DNA of 34,824 bases, from NCBI GenBank assembly GCA_945876185.1, contig CAMCMZ010000040.1, positions 1 through 34,824 of the forward strand, read 5' to 3'. The translations under genes and the position numbers were made by a program. The notes below the pieces were generated by a model. That model did not search any database, was not told the origin of the DNA, and was given only the letters and a program-made list of their open reading frames with translations. Of this stretch, positions 22,445-30,004 are shown piece after piece (positions within the stretch are counted from its first letter, which is position 1; the number at the start of each line of letters is the position of its first letter). This stretch comes from Candidatus Kuenenia stuttgartensis (GTDB lineage Bacteria > Planctomycetota > UBA11346).

Positions 22445-23824
22445 ATGCCCGCCAAACCGTTGTCCTGTGTCGTCTCTGTTTCCGGCATCCGTGGGGTGCT
22501 GGGTTCCACCTTGGGGCCGGATCAGTTGCTCGCTCTTGCCGCAGCCTTCGGCACTGCCGTCGCCGGTGGCCGGGTGGTGGCGATCGGCCGCGACAGCCGT
22601 CCGACTGGAAGCTTGGTGGTGCAAGCCGTTTCGGCCGGTCTGCGCGGCGTCGGCTGCACGGTGGTCGATCTGGGACTGGTCCCCACGCCGACCGTGCCGT
22701 TCGCGGTCGCGCGCGGCGGTGGGCGTTTCGGAGGCGGCATCCAGGTCTCGGCCAGCCACAATCCGATCGAATGGAACGCGCTGAAGTTTTACGGCCCGGA
22801 CGGTCGCAACGTCGATCAGAAGCAACTCGATGCGATCCTCGCCGCATATCAGGCCGAACCGGCCTGGAAGCGCTGGGACGGAGTCGGCGGCCACCGCGAG
22901 GATCAGCAGATCCTTGACCATCACCTGGAGGCCGTGTTGGCGTCGGTCGACACCGCGCTCATCCGTCGGGCCGCGATTCCGGTGCTGCTCGACAGCGTGA
23001 ATGGTGCCGGTGCGGTGCTCGCCCCGCGCCTGTTGTCGGCTCTCGGCTGTGCCTTGACGGCGGTGCACGTCCGACCGGAACTGCCCTTCCCGCGTGATCC
23101 CGAACCGACGGCTGAAAAGGTCGTCGCCACCGGCGCCCTGGTGCGCGCGTGCGGCGCGGCCATTGGTTTCGTCCAGGATCCGGACGCCGATCGCTTGGCG
23201 CTCATCGACGGTGACGGCACCTACATTGGCGAGGAATACACCTTGGCGCTGTGCGCCGCTGCGCGGCTGGCGGCGGCTGAGGCCGAGGGTCGCGCCGGCC
23301 AGGTGATCGCCACCAACCTGTCGACCTCGCGCATGGTTGAGGACATCGCGGCCCGTCATCGTGGCCGGGTGGTGCGCACCCCGGTGGGCGAGGCGCACGT
23401 GCTCGACGCGATGCAGGCCGAGGGCGCCCTGCTGGGCGGCGAAGGCAACGGCGGCGTCATCGATCCGCGCGTGGTCTGGTGTCGCGACAGCCAGGTGGGC
23501 ATCGCGCTGGTTTTGGAATACCTCGCACGCACCGGCAAAACGCTGAAGGAAGTTGTCGCCGCCCTGCCGCGCTACGCCATGGTGAAGCGCAAGATCGCGG
23601 TCGACCGCGCCACCGTCACCGCCGCGATCCCGCGCATCCGCGCGGCTGATTTGGCCCAGGCTGCGACGATCGACGCGCGCGACGGGCTCAAACTATCCTG
23701 GCCCGATCGCTGGGTCCACGTGCGCGCCAGCGGCACCGAACCCGCCAGCCGGATCATCGCCGAGGCACCGGATCAGGCCGGAGCGGACGCGTTGGTCGCG
23801 GCGGTCGGTCGGTTGCTTGGATAA
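22445..23824 (+). CDS. Phosphohexomutase (phosphoglucosamine/phosphomannomutase family)
   Basis: Alpha-D-phosphohexomutase of 459 residues, the normal family length, cytoplasmic. The phosphoserine loop is VSASHNP with Ser104, the Mg2+ loop DPDADR has Asp245/247/249, the sugar-specificity loop reads GEGNGGV, and the C-terminal phosphate-binding loop is RASGTEPASRI. The N-terminus SVSGIRGVLG is also standard. The GEGNG loop (rather than GEQSGH of GlmM or GEMSGH of PMM/PGM) leaves the substrate open between glucosamine-6-P and mannose/glucose phosphate. It follows the EF-hand pair by 41 bp and precedes the zinc-ribbon gene. No clear ribosome binding site is visible before ATG 22445. Confidence 0.93.
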   Translation: MPAKPLSCVVSVSGIRGVLGSTLGPDQLLALAAAFGTAVAGGRVVAIGRDSRPTGSLVVQAVSAGLRGVGCTVVDLGLVPTPTVPFAVARGGGRFGGGIQVSASHNPIEWNALKFYGPDGRNVDQKQLDAILAAYQAEPAWKRWDGVGGHREDQQILDHHLEAVLASVDTALIRRAAIPVLLDSVNGAGAVLAPRLLSALGCALTAVHVRPELPFPRDPEPTAEKVVATGALVRACGAAIGFVQDPDADRLALIDGDGTYIGEEYTLALCAAARLAAAEAEGRAGQVIATNLSTSRMVEDIAARHRGRVVRTPVGEAHVLDAMQAEGALLGGEGNGGVIDPRVVWCRDSQVGIALVLEYLARTGKTLKEVVAALPRYAMVKRKIAVDRATVTAAIPRIRAADLAQAATIDARDGLKLSWPDRWVHVRASGTEPASRIIAEAPDQAGADALVAAVGRLLG

Positions 23825-23906
23825 TGTAGCTGGGTTGATGCCCTGATCCCGGCAGACTGGAATGGTGCCCCGGTGCCGGCACGCTGCCGCGCCACGGAGC
23901 ACGCTC

Positions 23907-24791
23907 ATGGCCGACCAGGACTTCCCCGGTTTCGTCGACGATGAACCGCAGAAGAAAGCGGCCCAAAAGCCTGCGAACGCCAACCCGTTCGCAGGCCAGC
24001 AGGTCGTGCTGCCGGGATCCTTTGCTCCACCCGCTGCGCCCACGCCTGGAAGCACTCCGCCCGGGAAGCCGACGGCCGCGAAGCCGGTTCCGCCAGCGCC
24101 TGCGGCACCATCAGCGGCAGCACCGGCTGCGCTCGCCAAGCCCGACGACCCCGATCTGAAGCCGGGTTCGCGCAAGGATCTCTGGCATTGTCCGCATTGC
24201 GGCGCGGGCAATGCACCGGAGCGCACCACCTGCCGAAGTTGTGCCAAGTCGCCGCACGAGGCCATCGTCATCCCCTGGCACCGCACCCTGGTCGGACGCC
24301 TTGGCATCGTGGCCGGCATCGCCGCCCTCGTCGCGGTCGTCTGGTTCGCTACCCGCACCGACCTCACCTGCGTCGAGCCGGGTCCGGGGAGGCTCGACTC
24401 CCGGCCGCGCCAGGGTGGTTCCGGCGAGGGTTTCACCTACGAATCCGGCCCGTACTTCCGGGCCAAGCGGGGCTTCGCCCTGAGCGGTCGGGTGCTGACC
24501 AGCGCCAGCCTGGGCGGGGTGGGCAACGCCCTTACGGTCATGTGCGCGCTGAAAAATTTGGCGGCCGACGACAGCGCCTTCAACACGGCGGTGGCCGAGG
24601 CGACTACCCCGGGGACGCTCACCCTGCACCTGGTCTTCCCCGGTGCCGAGCGCCCGAAGCTGGAACGCGGTACCTGGCTCAGCCTGACTGGATCCGAAGG
24701 GGTGCTTACCGACGGCTTGAACGGGAACGTCCTGCCTGAGGGGCCGCTCCAGGTGCTGGTCAAATCCTGGAAGGTGAAGGACGCGCGCTGA
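23907..24791 (+). CDS. Zinc-ribbon single-span membrane protein
   Basis: Product of 294 residues from ATG 23907, with GGAG seven bases upstream. Order: acidic N-terminus (MADQDFPGFVDDE); long Pro/Ala-rich disordered region (about 35-80); a zinc ribbon WHCPHCGAGNAPERTTCRSC with Cys95, 98, 109 and 112; a membrane helix (about 130-148, IVAGIAALVAVVWFA); then a beta-rich extracytoplasmic domain (about 165-294) that starts with GEGFTYESGPYFRAKRGFAL and is not recognised. The C-terminal part ends LPEGPLQVLVKSWKVKDAR and may be an OB/SH3-like barrel. Function unknown; a cytoplasmic zinc-ribbon plus external domain suggests a membrane sensor or assembly factor. Confidence 0.8.
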   Translation: MADQDFPGFVDDEPQKKAAQKPANANPFAGQQVVLPGSFAPPAAPTPGSTPPGKPTAAKPVPPAPAAPSAAAPAALAKPDDPDLKPGSRKDLWHCPHCGAGNAPERTTCRSCAKSPHEAIVIPWHRTLVGRLGIVAGIAALVAVVWFATRTDLTCVEPGPGRLDSRPRQGGSGEGFTYESGPYFRAKRGFALSGRVLTSASLGGVGNALTVMCALKNLAADDSAFNTAVAEATTPGTLTLHLVFPGAERPKLERGTWLSLTGSEGVLTDGLNGNVLPEGPLQVLVKSWKVKDAR

Positions 24792-24941
24792 TCCCGGCCC
24801 AGCCGGGAGTGGTGGCCACGCCACCGAACGGCGATGTGGACATCGCCGCTCCATGGCGAATGGCGGCGTGAAGGGAGCGTCGATGTCCACATCGACGTGG
24901 TTCCACGGTGGGGGACGACCCGGCGCAGCCGGGCGTGGGCC
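24790..24941. repeat. BIME-like nest of palindromes between convergent genes
   Basis: The 153-bp gap between convergent stop codons is almost wholly palindromic. Left to right: CCCGGC-CCA-GCCGGG (24793-24807); CGGCGATGT, GG, ACATCGCCG (24829-24848); CGTCGATGT, CC, ACATCGACG (24878-24897); CCCGGC-GCA-GCCGGG (24926-24940, approximate). The two inner palindromes with their flanking GCTCC/GGAGC are also inverted repeats of each other (about 22 of 24 bases), and the outer hairpins mirror each other. The inner stems differ by a paired G-C to T-A change. This mosaic resembles bacterial interspersed mosaic elements and could end both transcripts. Confidence 0.75.
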
Positions 24942-24944
24942 AAC

Positions 24945-25688
24945 TCAACCCACGACCTTGATCACGATTACGGAGATGTTGTCGAAGCCGCCCCGGTGGT
25001 TCGCGAGTTCGACCAGGAGCATGCAGACCTGTTCCGGGTCGATGGCATGGACGATGATCTGCTGGATCTCCTCGTCCTGGACCATGTCGCACAGACCGTC
25101 GCTGCACAGCAGATACGTGTCGCCGGCGTGCAGGTCTTCAACCGTGATGTCGACCGTGATCTGATCCATGCCGAGGGCGCGGGTGACGATGTTGGACAGC
25201 AGGGCGGCCTCTTCGCTGTCGGGATCGAGCAGACCTTCGCGGACGCGTTCGGCGACCAGGCTGTGGTCCTCGCTGACCTGTTCGATTTTCCCTTCGGCCA
25301 CGCGGTAGATCCGGCTGTCGCCGACGTTGGCGGTGACCACCCGGTCATCCATGAAGGCGCAGGCGACCAGGGTGGTGCCCATGTCTTGCAGGGCGGGTTC
25401 GGCGCGCGATTTGGCGAGGATGTGATCGTTTGCTGAGAAGACCGCCTGCTTCACCGCCTCGACCACTTTGTCCTCCTGCTGCCAGTCGGATGGGCGGAGG
25501 TGGCGGAGCTGGCCGGTGACGATGCGGGTGGCGAGATCGCTTGCGACCTGGCCGCCGGCGTGGCCACCCAGGCCGTCGCAGACCAGGGCGATGCGTTCAC
25601 GCACTTCGGCGTAGAGGGAATCCTCGTTCTTGGAGCGGACCCGGCCCTGATGCGTCAGGGCCGCCATGAGCAGTCGCAAGGCGGCCAT
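24945..25688 (-). CDS. PP2C-type serine/threonine protein phosphatase (Stp/PrpC-like)
   Basis: Cytoplasmic metal-dependent phosphatase of 247 residues. All PP2C motifs are present: GRVRSKNEDS (metal Asp/Glu), VCDGLGGHAGG, DMGTTLVACAF, ANVGDSRIYR, SEDHSLVAE, LLCSDGLCDM and FDNISVIVIKV. The family usually reverses Hanks-type kinase phosphorylation. Its ATG overlaps the stop codon of the zinc-finger SpoIIE phosphatase by one base (TGATG), so the two phosphatases are translationally coupled and probably belong to one signalling pathway. No kinase gene is in the window. Confidence 0.94.
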   Translation of the reverse strand: MAALRLLMAALTHQGRVRSKNEDSLYAEVRERIALVCDGLGGHAGGQVASDLATRIVTGQLRHLRPSDWQQEDKVVEAVKQAVFSANDHILAKSRAEPALQDMGTTLVACAFMDDRVVTANVGDSRIYRVAEGKIEQVSEDHSLVAERVREGLLDPDSEEAALLSNIVTRALGMDQITVDITVEDLHAGDTYLLCSDGLCDMVQDEEIQQIIVHAIDPEQVCMLLVELANHRGGFDNISVIVIKVVG

Positions 25689-27706
25689 CAGTCGATCGCC
25701 AGGGCAAGGAGGGTCATGTCGTCGGCCTCGGGTTGGGCGCCGCGGAAATGCCGGACGCGGTCCATGATCTGGCCGACCAGGTCGTCGGGGTTGCCACCGG
25801 CGAGCAGCGCCAGGACCTCTTTCAGGCGATCGGTGCCGAATTCCTCGCCCTGCGAGTTCATGGTCTCGGTGACGCCGTCAGTGTAGAGCAGGAAAAGGTC
25901 GCCGGGGGAGAGCTGCGTCTGGCATTCCTCGATCGCATTGCGGAAGGCCGGTCCGGCCTTCATGCCCACCACCATGCCCCGGGGCTTGATTTCGTCCATG
26001 ATCCCCTGGGCCTGGTTGAAGTGCAGGGTCGGATTGTGGCCGGCGCGGGCCCAGGTGATGGTGCGCTGGTCGGGGGAGAGGATCGCGTAGGTCATGCTCA
26101 CGAACAGTTTACCCCCAAGATCGCGCGCCAGGGCATCGTTCACCTTGACCAGCACCTCGGACGGCGGCGAACCGGACTGGGCGTAGATCTCCAAGGTCTT
26201 CTTGGCCATCGACATGATCATGCCGGCTTCGACCCCGTGGCCGCTGACATCGCCCATGGCGAAACCCAGGCGGCCGTCAACGAGCGGGATGAATTCGTAG
26301 AAATCGCCGCTGATCTCGGCGCAGGCCTCGAAGCGCGTGGCGAAGCGGTAGCCGGGGATGGTCGGCGCGACTTGGAGCAGGTCATGCTGCAGTTCCCGGG
26401 CGCGGGCCATGTCGTCGCGGGGCGGCGCGGTCTCGGGGTTGGACTGGCCGCGGGTTTCCGCCGTGTCCATCCAGCCGAGGTGGTCTGTCGATGACTTGAC
26501 CGCAACGGTTGACGGCGCCGCAGCGGTTGCTGCCGCCGGAGCGGTTGCTGGCGCTGGGGTGGCGGTGCGGATCTCGTCCTCGGCCAGTTCATTGAGGAAC
26601 GAGGTTGCAACGGCCTCTTTCGCGGCGGCGGCGACATCAACGGTGGGCGGCGTCCCTTCCCGGGTCGCAACGACCTGCGGCAGGATCGGATTCGATTCCG
26701 ATACCGGTCGTGCGACTGGCGGGCCGGAAGTCGCTGGGCGGTCGCCGCCGCTGCCGAGCTGGTCGGGCGAGGACAGCGCGCGGAGGCTGCGCGAGACCTG
26801 GGGCGTGCGCAGGCCGACGACCGGGGTGCCGCGAACCTTCGAGGTCGACCCCATGCCCGGGCGCGGCGAGCGCAGGCGCGCCGTCGGCCCTGGCAGCGGT
26901 GTGGACGCCACCACCTGCGCCGCGCGCTGGACCGCCGTTTCCGGTTGGATTTCCAGGCGGTCCGGGCGGTAGGCGCGGCAGCCGATCAGGAGGTGGTTGG
27001 CCATCGCCTCTGGGGCGTTCTGCCAGTCGGTGGGCGAGGTCAGCCGCACAGCGGGAACCGGGCTCAGGCAGCATGGGCAGACCCAGGCGCCTGCGGGATC
27101 GACGTAACGCCAGACCGGATTCGGCAGTTGGCCGGCCACGCTCTTGGCCAGCACCGGGATCTGCGCCGTCCGGTCGCGCGCGGCATTGACCACCGCGACC
27201 GGTTGGACCTGATTGTTCTGCCAGGGTCCGCAACGGGCAAGATGGTCGCATATCGCCTGGAAGACGAAGCTGCCCAGTTGGCCGTTGTTCAGCCGAACCG
27301 ACGGGATTCGGCCCAGGCACGCGGGGCAGAACCAGATACCGTCATGGCCGTAGATCCGCCACGCGGGATCGGTACCGGCCAGGTGGGAGACGTTTTCGTA
27401 GGCGGCTTTGCGGGCGATCGCCTCTTCGGGCTGCGGTTGGCCGCGTCCCCCGGCGAAGGCCCGGCATCCGTCGAGATGCGCGGCGAGCGACTCATCGTTG
27501 CTCCGCCCTGGCCGCCGCGCGATGGACCCGACGCAGAACGGGCAGATCCAGCGGCCGTTGAGCGCCAGATGCGACCATAGCGGATCCTGCTCCACGCGTT
27601 CCCGCACCACTGCCACCAAGGCCAGGATGCGTCGCGACGAACTGCCGGTCGCGCTACCGGTCGCGCGGCTCGACGACCTCTGCGTTCTCTCTGAAGACGA
27701 TGCCAT
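25688..27706 (-). CDS. SpoIIE/RsbU-type phosphatase with three C2HC zinc-finger-like repeats
   Basis: Product of 672 residues. ATG 27706 is chosen over an upstream in-frame start at 27802; no ribosome binding site is seen. The first 245 residues hold three repeats of about 75-80 residues, each with a DPxW/NPxW lead and G-x-W-x-C-P-x-C: Cys55/58 with His77/Cys81; Cys127/130 with His155/Cys159; Cys210/213 with His238/Cys243. Residues about 265-430 are low-complexity (Pro/Ser/Ala/Thr). A short helix RARELQHDLLQ (about 435-445) leads into a full SpoIIE PP2C domain (452-670) with SGDFYEFI (Asp468), GDVSGHG (Asp486), YTDGVTE (Asp610) and ADDMT. RsbU-like enzymes dephosphorylate anti-sigma antagonists. 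The finger array is presumably a metal- or ligand-binding input domain; I do not recognise it. Confidence 0.88.
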   Translation of the reverse strand: MASSSERTQRSSSRATGSATGSSSRRILALVAVVRERVEQDPLWSHLALNGRWICPFCVGSIARRPGRSNDESLAAHLDGCRAFAGGRGQPQPEEAIARKAAYENVSHLAGTDPAWRIYGHDGIWFCPACLGRIPSVRLNNGQLGSFVFQAICDHLARCGPWQNNQVQPVAVVNAARDRTAQIPVLAKSVAGQLPNPVWRYVDPAGAWVCPCCLSPVPAVRLTSPTDWQNAPEAMANHLLIGCRAYRPDRLEIQPETAVQRAAQVVASTPLPGPTARLRSPRPGMGSTSKVRGTPVVGLRTPQVSRSLRALSSPDQLGSGGDRPATSGPPVARPVSESNPILPQVVATREGTPPTVDVAAAAKEAVATSFLNELAEDEIRTATPAPATAPAAATAAAPSTVAVKSSTDHLGWMDTAETRGQSNPETAPPRDDMARARELQHDLLQVAPTIPGYRFATRFEACAEISGDFYEFIPLVDGRLGFAMGDVSGHGVEAGMIMSMAKKTLEIYAQSGSPPSEVLVKVNDALARDLGGKLFVSMTYAILSPDQRTITWARAGHNPTLHFNQAQGIMDEIKPRGMVVGMKAGPAFRNAIEECQTQLSPGDLFLLYTDGVTETMNSQGEEFGTDRLKEVLALLAGGNPDDLVGQIMDRVRHFRGAQPEADDMTLLALAID

Positions 27707-27827
27707 GACGGGGCAGGAGGTTAGCCCCCCGCTGCAGACGGTGCAACAGCCACCGGAACCGGCATTGCGCTCGGGGGAGCGGACTTGCGGCCGGCCTGGC
27801 ACCTCTGCCGGCCCCTCTGCCGGGCCC

Positions 27828-28715
27828 CTAGCGATCGCGGTAGCGCAGGGTCAGGTCGCCGTAGGCATCGATGCGGCGGTCGCGCAGGAAGGGCCAGATG
27901 CGGCGGACGTCTTCGGAGCGGTTGCGGTCGATGCTGACGAGCAGGATCTCGTCCGCGTCGGGGCCGGCGCTGGCGAGGATTTCGCCCTGCGGCCCGGCGG
28001 CGAAACTCGAACCCCAGAAACGGATGCCGGCGCTGGCGCCGGACGGGTCGGCCTCGTGGCCGGTGCGGTTGATCGCCAGCACCGGCAGCCCGTTGGCGAC
28101 GGCGTGGGCGCGCTGGCTGATGATCCAGGCTTCCCGTTGCCGCGCGCGTTCATCGGCATCATCGGCCGGATTCCAACCGATCGCGGTGGGATAGATGAGC
28201 AGTTCCGCCCCGGCCAGCGCCATCAGGCGGGCGGCCTCGGGGTACCACTGGTCCCAGCAGACCAGCACGCCCAGGCGGCCGACCGAGGTGTCGATCGGGG
28301 TGAAGCCCAGATCGCCCGGGGTGAAGTAGAATTTCTCGTAGAATCCCGGGTCGTCCGGGATGTGCATCTTGCGGTACTTCCCGGCGATTGCGCCGTCGCG
28401 TTCGAAGACCACCGCCGTGTTGTGGTAGAGCCCCGGCGCGCGGCGCTCGAACAGGGACGTGACCAGCACCACACCGACCTCGCGCGCCAGGGAGGAAAAG
28501 AACTCCGTCGACGGCCCCGGAATCGGCTCCGCCAGTCCGCAGGCCAGCACGTCCTCGGTCTGGCAGAAATAGGCCGAGGTGTGCAGTTCCTGCAGGGCGA
28601 CCAGTTTGGCGCCCTGTCCGGCCGCCGTGCGCACGGCGCTGGCGGTGGCGGCCAGCATTGCGTCGCGCGTGCCGGCATAGGTCTGCTGGATGAGGGCGAC
28701 GGGGAGGGGGTTCAT
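27828..28715 (-). CDS. aguB: N-carbamoylputrescine amidase
   Basis: Nitrilase-superfamily hydrolase of 295 residues that converts N-carbamoylputrescine to putrescine, CO2 and ammonia. The catalytic triad is visible: Glu43 (LVALQELHTSAYF), Lys116 (KYRKMHIPDDP) and Cys153 (VLVCWDQWYPEAAR). The segments LHTSAYFCQTED and CWDQWYPE are characteristic of the N-carbamoylputrescine amidase group within the superfamily. ATG 28715 fits the usual N-terminus (MNPLPVALIQQ); an in-frame extension to 28775 would overlap aguA and is less likely. It lies 50 bp behind agmatine deiminase on the same strand, matching its metabolic order. Confidence 0.93.
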   Translation of the reverse strand: MNPLPVALIQQTYAGTRDAMLAATASAVRTAAGQGAKLVALQELHTSAYFCQTEDVLACGLAEPIPGPSTEFFSSLAREVGVVLVTSLFERRAPGLYHNTAVVFERDGAIAGKYRKMHIPDDPGFYEKFYFTPGDLGFTPIDTSVGRLGVLVCWDQWYPEAARLMALAGAELLIYPTAIGWNPADDADERARQREAWIISQRAHAVANGLPVLAINRTGHEADPSGASAGIRFWGSSFAAGPQGEILASAGPDADEILLVSIDRNRSEDVRRIWPFLRDRRIDAYGDLTLRYRDR

Positions 28716-28765
28716 GGCCAGGAGTTCCCAGGGCGTGCACGGGGGGAGGAGCGGCGCGTGACGCT

Positions 28766-29875
28766 TCAGGCCCAAACCTGGGCCGGGATCTGCATGGTCG
28801 CGCAGTGGAGCGAACCGTGCCAGCGGATCAGCGCGGAACAGTCCACGGGTTCGACCGCGTGGCCTGGGCAGGCGAGTTGCACCGCTGCCACGGCGGCGCG
28901 ATCGCGCTCGGCATCGCCGTAGGTCGGCGCCAGGACCGCGCCGTTGAGGATGAGAAAGTTGGCGTAGGTCGCGGGCAGGCGATGGCCGTCGTCGGGGCTA
29001 CGCCGCTCGGCCGCCCACGGCAGCGGCACCAGGCGGTAGGGCTGTCCAGCGGCGGTGCGCAGGGCGCACAGTTCCTCTTCGAGAGCAGCGAATCCAGCGA
29101 AATGCGGATCTGTACGGTCATCGCAGCGGACGTAGGCGATGGTGTCCCCAGGGCACAGCCGGGCGATGGTGTCGACGTGCGCGTCGGTGTCGTCGCCTTC
29201 GAGATGGCCGTGTTCGAGCCACAGCACCCGCTTCGCCCCGAGGTGGTTCGCAAGCGCTGCCTCGACCCCGGCGCGGTCGAGGTGGGGATTGCGGTTGGGC
29301 GACATCAGGCAGGCGGAAGTGGTCAGGATGGTGCCCTGGCCGTCGCTTTCTATGCTGCCGCCTTCCAGGATCAGGCCGACGGTTTCCAGCGGGGTGGTGC
29401 CAAAGGCGCCGGCTGCATGCAGGCGCCGGCTGGCCTGGTTGTCGAGATCAGCCGAGAATTTCAGGCCCCAGCCATTGAAACCGAAATCCATCAGGCGCGG
29501 TTTGCCATCGTCCAGCACGGTGATCGGGCCGTAGTCGCGGGTCCAGGTGTCGACGGTGGGGACGTGGACGACCTCGGCACGGCCAGCGGGAACGCCGGCG
29601 GCTGCGAGCGCCGCAGCGACCTCGGCCGGATCATCGGCGCACACCAGCAGGCGGGTATGACGCGCGATCGCCGCCGCGAGTCGGGCATAGAGGGCTTGCA
29701 CCTCCGGCAAATATGCGGACCAATCGCTCCCCGCATGCGGCCAGGTCACCAGCACCGCCCCGACGGGCTCCCATTCAGCCGGCAGTCGCCGGGAAGCTGC
29801 CGGCATGCGCCGGGATGCAGCCGGCATGCGCCGGGATGCCAGTTCGCCCGGCCCGGATTCATAGGATCTTCGCAT
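28766..29875 (-). CDS. aguA: Agmatine deiminase
   Basis: Converts agmatine to N-carbamoylputrescine and ammonia. The 369-residue product belongs to the peptidyl-arginine deiminase (PAD_porph) fold: LPAEWEPVGAVLVTWPH at the start of the domain, TWTRDYGP with a catalytic Asp, LILEGGSIESDGQGTILTT, EHGHLEGDDTDAHVD with the catalytic His, and Cys358 in WHGSLHCATMQIP. The usual GGGxxHCxTQQ loop is altered to HGSLHCATMQ, but the Cys is kept. The N-terminus contains a 7-residue tandem repeat (ASRRMPA type) coded by three 21-bp DNA repeats, giving alternative ATG starts at 29875, 29827 and 29806; the true start is uncertain. It is divergent from speA. Confidence 0.92.
   Translation of the reverse strand: MRRSYESGPGELASRRMPAASRRMPAASRRLPAEWEPVGAVLVTWPHAGSDWSAYLPEVQALYARLAAAIARHTRLLVCADDPAEVAAALAAAGVPAGRAEVVHVPTVDTWTRDYGPITVLDDGKPRLMDFGFNGWGLKFSADLDNQASRRLHAAGAFGTTPLETVGLILEGGSIESDGQGTILTTSACLMSPNRNPHLDRAGVEAALANHLGAKRVLWLEHGHLEGDDTDAHVDTIARLCPGDTIAYVRCDDRTDPHFAGFAALEEELCALRTAAGQPYRLVPLPWAAERRSPDDGHRLPATYANFLILNGAVLAPTYGDAERDRAAVAAVQLACPGHAVEPVDCSALIRWHGSLHCATMQIPAQVWA
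29777..29839. repeat. Three 21-bp tandem repeats at the 5' end of aguA
   Basis: Units at 29777-29797, 29798-29818 and 29819-29839 share the core GCCGGCATGCGCCGGGATGC; units 2 and 3 differ only at the first base, while unit 1 differs at a few more. Because the period is 21 bp, each unit adds seven residues (SRRMPAA type) without shifting the frame, and units 2 and 3 each contain a possible ATG start on the minus strand. Copy number could vary by slippage. Confidence 0.85.
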
Positions 29876-30004
29876 GGCGCCGCAGGCTAGCGCGTCGATC
29901 CGCTCTGCCAGGGTGCGCGCCGCGCCCAGGCGCTCTCTTCACCAGCCATCCACCCCGCTTTCCGTTTCCTGACCGTCCCCTGACCGTCCCCTGAGGATCC
30001 TCCC

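Noticed and set aside
27408-28922. Plus-strand frame of 504 codons across aguB
   Set aside because: The minus strand carries an intact catalytic triad and family signatures; the plus-strand product is compositional noise spanning two genes.
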